Positions 16,443 through 25,768 of a DNA stretch of 54,010 nucleotides are shown here, in pieces. The number at the start of each line of letters is the position of its first letter. Position 1 is the first letter of the stretch. The translations under genes were made by a program, and so were the position numbers. This stretch comes from DAOMNN01 sp964404505 (lineage in GTDB: Bacteria > Pseudomonadota > Gammaproteobacteria > Burkholderiales > Rhodocyclaceae), in contig CAYOKH010000005.1 of NCBI GenBank assembly GCA_964404505.1, forward strand, positions 1 through 54,010, read 5' to 3'. The notes beneath the pieces were generated by a model, which was given only the letters and a program-made list of their open reading frames with translations, made no database searches and was not told where the DNA came from.

Positions 16443-17851
16443 TGAGTTTCCGGGAGGCCGCCAAGGTCCTGGGCGCGCACACGGACGCACCGGGGCGCTT
16501 TGTCTGTGTCGGCACGGACAGCCGTCACGTCGAGCCAGGGGAACTGTTCGTGGCCTTGCGCGGGGAGCGTTTCGACGGGCACGACTTCATCGACCAGGCG
16601 TTCGCCGACGGTGCGGCCGGCGCCCTGGTGGACCGGACTTGGGCCGATACCCGTGATGACGATGTGCGACCCCTCATCGTCGTCGATGATACCCGGCTGG
16701 CGCTTGGCGCACTGGCCGGTTACTGGCGCGGCGGGTTCGGTATTCCGCTGATCGGGATCACCGGCAGCAACGGCAAGACCACGGTCAAGGAAATGTGCGC
16801 CGCGATCATGCGTGCCAACGCGCTGTGCGAGGGTTTCGGATTCGATGCGGTCCTTGCCACGCGGGGCAATCTGAACAACGATATCGGGCTGCCGCTGACA
16901 CTGCTGGAACTGCGTGAAGGCCATCGTGCGGCGGTGGTAGAGATGGGGATGAACCGGCCGGGCGAGATCGCCTATCTTGCCGCACTGGCCCGCCCGACGG
17001 TCGCGATCGTGACCAATGCGCAGCGCGCGCACCTGCAGGGCGTGGGCTCACTGCAGCAGATCGCGCAGGAAAAGGGTGCGCTCTTTGGTGGCCTGAGCCC
17101 GGATGGTGTTGCAGTGATCAATGCCGATGATGCGCACGCGGGCTACTGGCGCGACCTCAATGTTGCACGCCGCGTCCTGAGCTTCGGGCTGGATGAAGGG
17201 GCGGACGTCACCGGACGCTGCACCTTGCACGGCATGGGCATGGCGCTGGATCTGGTCACCCCGGTCGGCAACGCGGCGGTCACCCTGAACGTGCCGGGTG
17301 TGCACAACGTGCGCAACGCACTTGGCGCGGTCGCAGCGTGCCTTGGGGCCGGGGCCACCCTGGAGGCCGTCGTCGACGGACTGAAGGCATTCACCGGAAT
17401 GCGTGGACGTCTCCAGCCCCGGTCCGGCATGCACGGCGCGACGATTCTCGACGACAGCTACAATGCCAACCCGGATTCGGTGCGCGCGGCCATCGACGTC
17501 CTCGCGGCTACGCCTGGTCGCAAGATTCTGGTCCTCGGCGACATGGGCGAGATCGGTGGGACCAGTGCCCAGATTCATGACGAAATCGGTGGCTACGCAA
17601 AAAGCAAGGGTATCGACGAGCTCCATGCTCTCGGTGCGATGAGTCTGGTCGCGGCGCGAAATTTCGGGGAGGGAGGGCAGCATTACGGCACCATCGAGGC
17701 GCTCGTGGACTCCGTTTCGGCCCGGCTCGACGAGGACACTGTCGTGCTGGTGAAGGGATCGCGATTCATGCGCATGGAACGGGTGGCAGATGCGCTTTCG
17801 GCAGTGCACAATGGCGTCCCCCCGGAAGATGGAGACACCGATGCTGCTTGA
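16439..17851 (+). CDS. murF: UDP-MurNAc-tripeptide:D-Ala-D-Ala ligase MurF
   Basis: A 470-aa ligase that adds D-Ala-D-Ala to UDP-MurNAc-tripeptide, the last cytoplasmic nucleotide-linked step. The ATP loop GITGSNGKTTVKEMCAAI, the RGNLNNDIGLPLTLLEL segment, EMGMNRPGEIAYL and LDDSYNANPDSVRAAI are all diagnostic of MurF. It starts MMSFREAAKVLG at 16439 with a 4-bp overlap with murE. It ends 11 bp into the region just upstream of mraY (start 17841), so the two genes overlap. Confidence 0.97.
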   Translation: MMSFREAAKVLGAHTDAPGRFVCVGTDSRHVEPGELFVALRGERFDGHDFIDQAFADGAAGALVDRTWADTRDDDVRPLIVVDDTRLALGALAGYWRGGFGIPLIGITGSNGKTTVKEMCAAIMRANALCEGFGFDAVLATRGNLNNDIGLPLTLLELREGHRAAVVEMGMNRPGEIAYLAALARPTVAIVTNAQRAHLQGVGSLQQIAQEKGALFGGLSPDGVAVINADDAHAGYWRDLNVARRVLSFGLDEGADVTGRCTLHGMGMALDLVTPVGNAAVTLNVPGVHNVRNALGAVAACLGAGATLEAVVDGLKAFTGMRGRLQPRSGMHGATILDDSYNANPDSVRAAIDVLAATPGRKILVLGDMGEIGGTSAQIHDEIGGYAKSKGIDELHALGAMSLVAARNFGEGGQHYGTIEALVDSVSARLDEDTVVLVKGSRFMRMERVADALSAVHNGVPPEDGDTDAA

Positions 17852-18929
17852 GCTTGCCCTGTGGCTCGGTCAGGACATCCGCGCATTCAATGTGTTCGGC
17901 TACATCACCCTGCGCACCGTGCTCGCGGCGATGACCGCGCTGATCATTTCGTTCATCTTCGGACCGGCGGTGATCCGCTGGCTGACGCGCAAGAAGATCG
18001 GACAGGCGGTGCGCGACGACGGCCCGAAGTCTCATCTGACCAAGGCCGGGACGCCCACGATGGGCGGGGCACTGATTCTCATCGCCATTGCTGCGACCAT
18101 TCTGCTGTGGGGCGACCTGCGCAATCACTATGTGTGGGTGACGCTGCTGGTGACGCTCGGATTCGGTGGGGTCGGATGGGTGGACGACTGGCGCAAGGTC
18201 GTGCGTCGCGATCCCACGGGCCTGGCGAGTCGCTGGAAGTACCTGTGGACCTCGCTCATCGCAATCGCCGCGGCCCTGTTTCTCGCGCTCACCGCGACCG
18301 AACCGGCGCAGACCGAACTCATCGTGCCCTTCTTCAAGGCGGTTGCGTATCCGCTGGGCCTGCTCGGCTTCGTCGCACTGTCGTACTTCGTGATCAACGG
18401 GACGAGCCATGCGGTCAACCTGACCGATGGCCTGGACGGGCTGGCGATCATGCCAACGGTCATGGTGGCCGGCGCACTTGCGATCTTCGCCTATGTCGCG
18501 GGGCATGTCGGATTCTCGAGATATCTGGGGGTTCCCTATATCGCCGGGGCCGGCGAGCTGGCCGTGTTCTGCGGCGCGATCTGCGGCGCGGGGCTGGGTT
18601 TCCTGTGGTTCAACGCCTATCCGGCCGAAGTATTCATGGGCGACGTGGGTGCGCTTGCGCTTGGGGCGGCCCTGGGTGTGATCGCGGTCGTGGTGCGACA
18701 GGAAATAGTGCTGTTCATCATGGGCGGTCTGTTCGTGGCGGAGACCCTGTCGGTCATGCTGCAGGTGCTGTACTTCCGCGCAACCGGGGGCAAACGCATC
18801 TTCAGGATGGCGCCGCTGCACCATCATTACGAACTCGGGGGGTGGAAGGAAACCCAGGTCGTAGTGCGATTCTGGATCATAACGATCATGCTGGTCCTGT
18901 TCGGACTGTCGACCCTCAAGCTCAGATGA
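17841..18929 (+). CDS. mraY: Phospho-MurNAc-pentapeptide translocase MraY
   Basis: A 362-aa integral membrane enzyme that transfers phospho-MurNAc-pentapeptide to undecaprenyl phosphate, forming lipid I. It has about 10 hydrophobic segments. Catalytic loops are visible: GPKSHLTKAGTPTMGGALI, GVGWVDDWRKV with the metal-binding Asp pair, NGTSHAVNLTDGLDGLA, and the C-terminal APLHHHYELGGW histidine loop. The start MLLELALWLG at 17841 matches E. coli in length (360 aa); an upstream in-frame start inside murF was rejected. Confidence 0.97.
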   Translation: MLLELALWLGQDIRAFNVFGYITLRTVLAAMTALIISFIFGPAVIRWLTRKKIGQAVRDDGPKSHLTKAGTPTMGGALILIAIAATILLWGDLRNHYVWVTLLVTLGFGGVGWVDDWRKVVRRDPTGLASRWKYLWTSLIAIAAALFLALTATEPAQTELIVPFFKAVAYPLGLLGFVALSYFVINGTSHAVNLTDGLDGLAIMPTVMVAGALAIFAYVAGHVGFSRYLGVPYIAGAGELAVFCGAICGAGLGFLWFNAYPAEVFMGDVGALALGAALGVIAVVVRQEIVLFIMGGLFVAETLSVMLQVLYFRATGGKRIFRMAPLHHHYELGGWKETQVVVRFWIITIMLVLFGLSTLKLR

Positions 18930-20323
18930 AGAGCCTGTCCGACCGCCTCGTGCTGGTGTTGGGGATCGGAGAGTCCGGTCTGGCGATGGCGAAATGGTGC
19001 GCGTGCCAGGGCGCGCGGCTGCGGGTGGCAGATACGCGTGGCGAACCACCGGGCCTGAACCACCTTGGCGAGGCCGTTCCCGACGCGCAGGTGATGCTTG
19101 GAGCGTTCTCGTCCAAACTTCTCGACGGCGTCGACATGGTCGCATCGAGCCCGGGGATCGACCTGCGTCACCCATTGCTCCGCGAAGCCCGTGAGCGAGG
19201 AATTCCGCTCGTCGGCGAGATGAAGCTGTTCGCCGACGCACTCGATCGGCTCGGTATCCGCGAACAGACGCGGATAATTGCGATCACCGGCACCAACGGA
19301 AAGACGACAACGACCGCCCTGACCGCCGCGATGTGCCGTGCCGCCGGGCTGGATGCGGTGGCCGCGGGCAACATCAGTCCGGCGGCGCTGACGGTTCTCA
19401 TGGAGCGCCTCGATCGCAACGGGCCGCTGCCGCAGTGCTGGGTGCTGGAGCTGTCGAGCTTCCAGCTCGAAACCATGGACGGGCTCTACGCGGACGCCGC
19501 CACGGTGCTGAACGTCAGCGGCGATCACCTGGATCGCCATTCCGACCTGGGTGCGTATGCCGCGATCAAGGCGCGGGTCTTCGCGGGGCGGGGCGTGCAG
19601 ATCCTGAACCGGGACGATCCCATCGTCATGGCGATGGGTATCGCCGGGCGGATGTGCATCACCGTCGGTTCGGACACGCCCGGATCGGCCGACGACTACG
19701 GGATCGCTCGCGATGGCGACGGCCTGTGGCTGGTGCGTGGCAGCCGACGTCTCGCACGCACGGACATGCTTCAGCTGGCCGGCTTGCACAATGCGGTGAA
19801 CGCGCTCGCCGGCCTCGCCCTCGGCGCTGCGATCGGTTGTGCAGTCGAACCCATGGTCGAGGCGCTGAAGCGCTTTCGGGGCCTGCCGCACCGGATGGAA
19901 CTGGTCGGCCGTCGCCGGGACGGGGTGGACTTCTTCAACGATTCCAAGGGCACCAACGTCGGGTCCACCGTTGCCGCGCTCGAGGGTCTTGGCCGTCCGA
20001 CCATACTGATCGCAGGAGGCGACGGCAAGGGTCAGGACTTTTCGCCTCTGCGTCCCGTCGTGGCGCGACGCGCGCGCGCGGTGGTCCTGATCGGGCGCGA
20101 CGCTCCCCTGCTCGAAGCGGCTCTCACGGGTCTCGGCATCGTGGTCGAGCGCGCGGCGGCCCTGGATGCGGCCGTGATGCGCGCAAACGCTCTCGCCCAT
20201 GAGGGCGATGTGGTGCTGCTGTCACCGGCCTGCTCCAGTCTCGATGCATTTCGCAGCTACGTCCATCGTGGCGAGAGCTTCGTGACTGCGGTACGAAGCC
20301 TTCCGGAGGTAACGGCGCCATGA
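18926..20323 (+). CDS. murD: UDP-MurNAc-L-Ala:D-glutamate ligase MurD
   Basis: A 465-aa ligase that adds D-glutamate. It begins with the nucleotide-binding strand VLVLGIGESGLAMAKW and has the ATP loop AITGTNGKTTTTALTAAM, NVSGDHLDRH, and NDSKGTNVGSTVAALEGL close to the C-terminal domain. The start overlaps the mraY stop by 4 bp (ATGA at 18926). A much longer open frame reaching back through mraY is only a shadow. It overlaps ftsW by 4 bp. Confidence 0.96.
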   Translation: MKSLSDRLVLVLGIGESGLAMAKWCACQGARLRVADTRGEPPGLNHLGEAVPDAQVMLGAFSSKLLDGVDMVASSPGIDLRHPLLREARERGIPLVGEMKLFADALDRLGIREQTRIIAITGTNGKTTTTALTAAMCRAAGLDAVAAGNISPAALTVLMERLDRNGPLPQCWVLELSSFQLETMDGLYADAATVLNVSGDHLDRHSDLGAYAAIKARVFAGRGVQILNRDDPIVMAMGIAGRMCITVGSDTPGSADDYGIARDGDGLWLVRGSRRLARTDMLQLAGLHNAVNALAGLALGAAIGCAVEPMVEALKRFRGLPHRMELVGRRRDGVDFFNDSKGTNVGSTVAALEGLGRPTILIAGGDGKGQDFSPLRPVVARRARAVVLIGRDAPLLEAALTGLGIVVERAAALDAAVMRANALAHEGDVVLLSPACSSLDAFRSYVHRGESFVTAVRSLPEVTAP

Positions 20324-21552
20324 GCTTGATCAGCAGCCTGGCAAACCTCGTTCCGGTGCGTCGCCGAAACAGCAAGGCCGAGACCAGCCGCGCGGTCAAT
20401 CGATTGATGCGGCCGTCGGAGATGACCCGCGAGCTCGATCCCTTGTTGATCTGGCCGGCCGTGGCGCTGCTTCTCATCGGTTTGGTGATGGTCTATTCGT
20501 CATCGATTGCGATCGCCGAGGGCAGTCGCTTCACCGGCTTTCAGTCCCATTATTTCCTGATCAGACACAGCCTCTTTCTGGGCGTGGGGTTCGCCGCGGG
20601 CTTGCTGGCATTCCAGTTCTCGCTGCGCCAGTGGCAGCAGTTCGCTCCGTGGCTGTTCATGCTCGGCGTCCTCCTGCTCGTCGCGGTCCTGATCCCGGCT
20701 GTCGGACGCGAGGTCAACGGTGCCCAGCGCTGGATTCCACTCGGACCGGTGAGCCTTCAGCCATCCGAGCTGATGAAGGTGTTCGTGACGCTCTATGCGG
20801 CCGACTACACCGTGCGCAAACTTCCCCATATCGGCAGTTTCAGGCGTGGATTCCTGCCGATGGCAGGGATGGTCCTCTTCGTCGGGTTCCTGCTCCTGCG
20901 CGAACCCGATTTCGGCGCGTTCGTGGTCATCTGCGTGATTGCGTTCGGGGTACTGTTCCTCGGCGGGATCAACGGCCGTGCGTTCGCGTTGCTGGCGACG
21001 GTTGCGCTCATCGGATTCATGCTCCTGATCTGGCTGTCGCCGTACCGCCGTGACCGCATTTTCGGTTTCATGGACCCCTGGCAGGATCCGTTCGGACGGG
21101 GTTACCAGTTGTCGCATGCGCTGATCGCTTTCGGTCGCGGCGAATGGTTCGGCGTCGGCCTGGGTGCGAGTGTGGAGAAGCTGTTCTATCTGCCCGAGGC
21201 CCACACGGACTTCCTCCTCGCGGTAATCGCGGAGGAACTGGGTTTCGCGGGCGTGCTGACCGTCATCGTGCTGTTTGCGATCCTGATCCAGCGTGCATTC
21301 GTCGTCGGTCGCGAGGCGATCAACCTCGAGCGCTATTTCTCGGGGCTGGTGGCCATGGGCATCGGCTTGTGGGTCGGCGTGCAGTCCTTCATCAACATGG
21401 GTGTGAACATGGGTCTGCTTCCGACCAAGGGTCTGACGCTGCCATTGATGAGTTTTGGCGGGTCGGCACTGGTTGCGAACTGCATTGCCGTCGCAATCCT
21501 GCTGCGCGTCGACTGGGAGAACAGGCAGATGATGCGGGGCGCGGGCACATGA
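20320..21552 (+). CDS. ftsW: Septal peptidoglycan glycosyltransferase FtsW
   Basis: A 410-aa SEDS-family polytopic membrane protein with about 10 transmembrane segments, starting near residue 45 after a basic cytoplasmic N-terminus. SEDS proteins polymerise lipid II; FtsW works with FtsI at the septum. Signature pieces are GLVMVYSSSIAIAE, GAQRWIPLGPVSLQPSELMK, LREPDFGAFVVI, GYQLSHALIAFGRGEWFGVG and GLLPTKGLTLPLMSFGGSAL. It overlaps murD and murG by 4 bp. Confidence 0.97.
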   Translation: MSLISSLANLVPVRRRNSKAETSRAVNRLMRPSEMTRELDPLLIWPAVALLLIGLVMVYSSSIAIAEGSRFTGFQSHYFLIRHSLFLGVGFAAGLLAFQFSLRQWQQFAPWLFMLGVLLLVAVLIPAVGREVNGAQRWIPLGPVSLQPSELMKVFVTLYAADYTVRKLPHIGSFRRGFLPMAGMVLFVGFLLLREPDFGAFVVICVIAFGVLFLGGINGRAFALLATVALIGFMLLIWLSPYRRDRIFGFMDPWQDPFGRGYQLSHALIAFGRGEWFGVGLGASVEKLFYLPEAHTDFLLAVIAEELGFAGVLTVIVLFAILIQRAFVVGREAINLERYFSGLVAMGIGLWVGVQSFINMGVNMGLLPTKGLTLPLMSFGGSALVANCIAVAILLRVDWENRQMMRGAGT

Positions 21553-22619
21553 AGACGCTGCTCGTCATGGCTGGCGGGACGGGTGGACACATATTTCCCG
21601 GAATTGCCGTCGCCGAAGTTCTTCGCGCCCGAGGCTGGCGCATCGTGTGGATGGGCAATCCGGACGGAATGGAAGCGCGAATCATCCCCAAGCATGGTTT
21701 CGATATGGTCTGGGTGCGTTTCGGGGGATTGCGCGGCAAGGGCTTGCTGCGCAAGCTGCTCCTGCCGCTGAACCTGTTGCGTGGATTCTGGCAGTCGTTT
21801 CGAGCGCTGCATCGTGTCGATCCGGATGTCGTCCTCGGAATGGGCGGCTACGTGAGCTTTCCGGGCGGCATGATGGCGGTCCTGACTGATCGTCCGTTGG
21901 TGGTGCACGAGCAGAACTCGGTGGCCGGACTCGCGAATCGAGTTCTTGCAGGCGTTGCCGACAAGGTTCTGACCGGTTTCCCCGGGGTGTTCCGCAAGTC
22001 GTCGTGGGTGGGCAATCCCGTGCGCGAGTCCATCATCCAGGTGCCCGCGCCGGCGGTGCGATTCGCAGGGCGGCTGGGCGCCTTGCGCATTCTTGTGGTG
22101 GGGGGCAGCCTCGGCGCCGCGGCGCTGAATGACGCAGTTCCCCGGGCAGTTGCATTGATCGCTCCGGCGCGGCGCCCACTGGTGACGCATCAGGCCGGAG
22201 CAACCCAGATCGATGCCCTGCGCGCAGCCTACGAGGACTCCGGAGTCGAGGGGGAATTGCTTCCCTTCATCGACGACATGGCGACGCGATACGCCGAAGC
22301 CGATCTCGTGATCTGCCGCTCGGGTGCCTTGACTGTCGCGGAACTTGCGGCGGCCGGCGTGCCCAGCATGCTGGTGCCGTTTCCCCACGCCGTGGACGAT
22401 CATCAGAGCGCGAACGCACGCTTCCTTGCCGACCACGGAGCGGCCTTCCTGTTGCCCCAGGCTGAACTCGATCCCGAAAAGCTCGCCGGGATTCTCGTCG
22501 GGATGGATCGCGAGCGACTGCTGCACATGGCGGAAAAGGCACGCGAACTGGCCAAACCGGGCGCGGCGGAAGCGGTGGCGCAGGTATGTGAGCGACTCGC
22601 TGCAAGGAAGAAGAAATGA
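21549..22619 (+). CDS. murG: Lipid II synthase MurG
   Basis: A 356-aa GT-B glycosyltransferase on the cytoplasmic face of the membrane that adds GlcNAc to lipid I. The N-terminal loop VMAGGTGGHIFPGIAVAE binds the lipid substrate, GMGGYVSFPGGMMA and HEQNSVAGLANRVLA follow, and the UDP-GlcNAc site is in VVGGSLGAAALND and CRSGALTVAELAAAGVPS. The start MKTLLVMAG at 21549 overlaps ftsW by 4 bp; a longer upstream frame lies inside ftsW and was rejected. Confidence 0.97.
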   Translation: MKTLLVMAGGTGGHIFPGIAVAEVLRARGWRIVWMGNPDGMEARIIPKHGFDMVWVRFGGLRGKGLLRKLLLPLNLLRGFWQSFRALHRVDPDVVLGMGGYVSFPGGMMAVLTDRPLVVHEQNSVAGLANRVLAGVADKVLTGFPGVFRKSSWVGNPVRESIIQVPAPAVRFAGRLGALRILVVGGSLGAAALNDAVPRAVALIAPARRPLVTHQAGATQIDALRAAYEDSGVEGELLPFIDDMATRYAEADLVICRSGALTVAELAAAGVPSMLVPFPHAVDDHQSANARFLADHGAAFLLPQAELDPEKLAGILVGMDRERLLHMAEKARELAKPGAAEAVAQVCERLAARKKK

Positions 22620-24025
22620 AGCACAAGGTCAAGCGCATTCATTTCGTGGGCATCGGCGGAGCCGGCATGAGCGGCATTGCGGAAGTCCTGGTAAACCTCG
22701 GATTCTCGGTGAGCGGTTCCGATCGGGATGAAAGCGTGACGGTCGCGCGCCTGCGCGCGTTCGGAGCCAGGGTGGTGCTGGGGCACGCTCCGGAGAACGT
22801 AGCGGACGCAGATGCGGTCGTGATCTCGACTGCGGTGCACGACGACAACCCGGAGGTCATGGCGGCGCGTGCCCGGCAGATTCCGGTGGTGCCCAGGGCG
22901 CAGATGCTTGCGGAACTGATGCGCCTGAAACAGGGCATTGCAATCGCGGGAACGCACGGCAAGACGACCACGACGTCCCTCGTGGCCAGCATTCTTGCGG
23001 AAGGCGGGATGGATCCGACCTTCGTGATCGGAGGACGGCTCAATGCCGCCGGCGCGAATGCGCGCCTGGGCAAGGGCGATTTCCTCGTGGCCGAAGCCGA
23101 CGAGTCGGATGCGTCCTTCTTGTTGCTCACCCCGGTGATCTCGGTGGTCACGAATATCGACGCGGATCACATGGACACCTATGGCCACGATTTCGCGCGG
23201 CTGAAGCAGGCATTTGTGGACTTCCTGCAGCACCTTCCCTTCTACGGCGTTGCCGTGCTGTGCGCGGACGATGCGCACGTGCGATCGATCATGCCGTTGG
23301 TGTCGAAGCAGATCGTGCGCTTCGGCGTCTCGGAAGACGCGCACATCCGTGCCGAGAACGTTCGCGTGGACGGCTCGCGCATGCTGTTCGACGCGGTCCG
23401 GATCAACGGCTCGGTTACACGGCTTCCGATCGAGCTGAACCTGCCGGGGATGCACAACGTTCTCAACGCGCTCGCGGCGATCGCAGTCGCGAGCGAGGTC
23501 CAGGTGACGGACGACGCGATCGTCAAGGCTCTGGGCGAATTCAAGGGAGTCGGGCGGCGCTTTCAGCACTACGGGGAGGTCTCCCTCTTTTCGGGGGACG
23601 GCTCCGCGCGCGGCGCGTTCACGTTGATCGACGACTACGGACACCATCCGGTGGAGATGGCCGCGACCATTGCGGCAGCACGGGGCGCCTTTCCGGGGCG
23701 GCGCCTGGTGCTCGCGTTTCAGCCGCACCGTTATTCGCGCACGCGCGATTGTTTCGAGGATTTCGTGAAAGTGCTGGCGACGGCGGACGCACTGTTGCTC
23801 GCGGAAGTCTATGCGGCGGGGGAGCCGCCACTTGTGGCCGCCGACAGCCGTGCATTGGCACGGGCGCTGCGCGTCGCGGGCAAGGTCGAGCCGGTGTTCG
23901 TCGAGGACATCGCGGATATGCCGGCAATGATTCTCGAAAGCGCGTGCGACGGCGACGTCGTGATCACCATGGGTGCGGGCTCCATTGGGGTCGTCCCCGG
24001 AACACTGGCGGGCATCGAGGCATGA
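22616..24025 (+). CDS. murC: UDP-N-acetylmuramate:L-alanine ligase MurC
   Basis: A 469-aa ligase that adds the first stem-peptide residue. It starts with KRIHFVGIGGAGMSGIAEVL and has the ATP loop AGTHGKTTTTSLVASIL, EADESDASFLLL, NIDADHMDTYGHDF (metal-binding HxDxH-type) and DDYGHHPVEMAATIAAA. It is distinct from the recycling ligase Mpl at 5478. In many genomes murB follows, but here the next gene is ddl, overlapping by 4 bp. Confidence 0.97.
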   Translation: MKHKVKRIHFVGIGGAGMSGIAEVLVNLGFSVSGSDRDESVTVARLRAFGARVVLGHAPENVADADAVVISTAVHDDNPEVMAARARQIPVVPRAQMLAELMRLKQGIAIAGTHGKTTTTSLVASILAEGGMDPTFVIGGRLNAAGANARLGKGDFLVAEADESDASFLLLTPVISVVTNIDADHMDTYGHDFARLKQAFVDFLQHLPFYGVAVLCADDAHVRSIMPLVSKQIVRFGVSEDAHIRAENVRVDGSRMLFDAVRINGSVTRLPIELNLPGMHNVLNALAAIAVASEVQVTDDAIVKALGEFKGVGRRFQHYGEVSLFSGDGSARGAFTLIDDYGHHPVEMAATIAAARGAFPGRRLVLAFQPHRYSRTRDCFEDFVKVLATADALLLAEVYAAGEPPLVAADSRALARALRVAGKVEPVFVEDIADMPAMILESACDGDVVITMGAGSIGVVPGTLAGIEA

Positions 24026-24942
24026 GCGCAGGGGAACGTTTCGGAAAGGTTGCGGTGTTGCTTGGCGGCGCTTCGGCGGAACGCGAAGTGTCGTTGATGT
24101 CGGGCAATGCGGTGCTTGCAGCGCTGTGCGCCGCGGGTGTCGACGCGCATGCCTTCGATCCGGCCGAGCGCGACCTGCATCTGCTCAAGGAGGAGGCGTA
24201 TTCGCGCGCCTTCATCGCCCTGCACGGGCGAGGCGGCGAGGACGGCACGGTCCAGGGCATGCTGGAACTCATGCAGATCCCGTATACCGGAAGCGGGGTC
24301 ATGGCCTCTGCCATTGCGATGGACAAGTGGCGTACGAAGATGATCTGGACCGCGAGCGGGCTGCCGACGCCCCGCTATGCGCTGCTGCAAGCGGAGTCCG
24401 ACTGGTCTGCGGTGGTGGGCGATCTGGGGTTGCCGATCTTTGTCAAGCCGGTCCACGAGGGTTCAAGCATGGGTGCGACGAAGGTCACCGAGGCGGATCA
24501 ATTGAGTGCCGCCTGGGAGCTCGCGGCAAGGTATGACGAACTTGTCATTGCCGAAGAGTTCGTCGTTGGTGCGGAACTTACGGCCCCGTTTCTGGGTGAC
24601 CGGGTGCTGCCGTTGATCCGCATCGAGGCGCCGGGCGGAAACTACGACTACAGGAACAAGTACTTCACCGACGATACGCAGTATCACTGCCCTGCCGGTC
24701 TGCCCGAAGGACGGGAGCAGGCGATACGGGAGATGGTCAGAAAGTGCGCCCTGGTGCTGGGCTGCCGCGGCTGGGGCCGGGCCGACCTGATCCTGACCGA
24801 GGATGGGCGTCCCTTCCTGCTGGAGATGAACACCGCCCCGGGGATGACCAGCCACTCGCTCGTTCCGATGTCGGCGCGCGCTGCCGGGATGAGCTTCGAG
24901 ACGCTGTGCGTGGCCATTCTGGAGGGTGCCCGCCTTGGATGA
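24022..24942 (+). CDS. ddl: D-alanine:D-alanine ligase Ddl
   Basis: A 306-aa ATP-grasp enzyme of the DdlB size class that makes the D-Ala-D-Ala dipeptide used by MurF. Conserved pieces are VLLGGASAEREVSLMSG, ALHGRGGEDGTVQGMLEL, MDKWRTKMIW, FVKPVHEGSSMGATKV and the metal site FLLEMNTAPGMTSHSLVP. It sits between murC and ftsQ as in E. coli. The start overlaps murC by 4 bp, and its last codons overlap the ftsQ start. Confidence 0.97.
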   Translation: MSAGERFGKVAVLLGGASAEREVSLMSGNAVLAALCAAGVDAHAFDPAERDLHLLKEEAYSRAFIALHGRGGEDGTVQGMLELMQIPYTGSGVMASAIAMDKWRTKMIWTASGLPTPRYALLQAESDWSAVVGDLGLPIFVKPVHEGSSMGATKVTEADQLSAAWELAARYDELVIAEEFVVGAELTAPFLGDRVLPLIRIEAPGGNYDYRNKYFTDDTQYHCPAGLPEGREQAIREMVRKCALVLGCRGWGRADLILTEDGRPFLLEMNTAPGMTSHSLVPMSARAAGMSFETLCVAILEGARLG

Positions 24943-25768
24943 TCGCCGGCCCGGATATGCTCTGAAACGTGCCGTCTCGTTCGCAAATGCCCGCGTGCGC
25001 GGGCGTGAGCCTGTCGGGGTATGGGACCGGCCAGCTCTGCTCGATCTGGTGTCGGATCTGCTGATGCTGCTCGCCGCGATCGGTTTCGGCTACGCGCTCG
25101 TTGTCTGGTTTGTCAGTCGTCCCCTGTTCCCCTTGCGCGAAGTGGTCGTGCTGACGCCTCCGGGCCAGGTTACGACGGCACAGGTCGAATACGCGGCCCG
25201 TTCGGCGATCAGGGGGAACTTCTTCTCGGTGAACCTGGAGGATGTGCGCGCCGCGTTCGAGAAACTGCCATGGGTGCGGCGCGCCGAGGTTCGGCGGCGC
25301 TGGCCCGACGCGATCGAACTGCGTCTCGAGGAGCATCAGGCAGTGGCGTACTGGACCGTCTCCGACGGCGACGAGGTGCATCTGGTCAATCGACAGGGCG
25401 AGATCTTCGTGGCCGCAAGCAATGCGACGCTTCCGGGCTTCTCCGGACCGCAAGGCTCGGCCGCCTATCTCCTGGCCAGGCATCGTGAGTTCTCGCAGAC
25501 GCTCGAGCCGCTCGGGCGGCGCCTGGTAGGTCTGTGGCTATCGGCGCGCGAGGCCTGGCAGCTTGAACTTGACGACGGGATGGTGATCCTGCTCGGGCGA
25601 GACCAGGAAAGGGCTCCGATCGGCTCGCGACTGGCGCGGTTCGTCCGTGCCTGGCCGGAAACCCGGGACATCCTGCGGATGGAGGTTGCGGTGGCGGACC
25701 TGCGCTACCAGAGGGGCTTCGCCCTCACGCCAGCAGGGCTGGACAATGCAGCGAAGGGCAGGCAATGA
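24935..25768 (+). CDS. ftsQ: Cell division protein FtsQ
   Basis: A 277-aa bitopic membrane protein of the divisome (FtsQLB). A basic cytoplasmic tail is followed by one membrane helix (LLMLLAAIGFGYALVVWFV) and a periplasmic POTRA domain with FPLREVVVLTPPGQVT and FFSVNLEDVRAAFEKLPWVRRAEVRRRWPDAIELRL in shortened form here (LPWVRRAEVRRRWP is the family hallmark). I place the start at TTG 24935, since GGAGGG (24921-24926) lies 8 bp before it; GTG at 24926 in the same frame is too close to that RBS. The start overlaps the ddl stop region; ftsA overlaps by 4 bp. Confidence 0.92.
   Translation: MDDRRPGYALKRAVSFANARVRGREPVGVWDRPALLDLVSDLLMLLAAIGFGYALVVWFVSRPLFPLREVVVLTPPGQVTTAQVEYAARSAIRGNFFSVNLEDVRAAFEKLPWVRRAEVRRRWPDAIELRLEEHQAVAYWTVSDGDEVHLVNRQGEIFVAASNATLPGFSGPQGSAAYLLARHREFSQTLEPLGRRLVGLWLSAREAWQLELDDGMVILLGRDQERAPIGSRLARFVRAWPETRDILRMEVAVADLRYQRGFALTPAGLDNAAKGRQ

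Noticed and set aside
17861..18925. Upstream extension of the murD frame through mraY
   Set aside because: Low-complexity Arg/Gly-rich translation; MurD homology begins at 18926 with an ATGA overlap.
17766..19241. 491-codon minus-strand frame opposite mraY and murD
   Set aside because: Very His/Arg/Gln-rich shadow of two well-supported genes.
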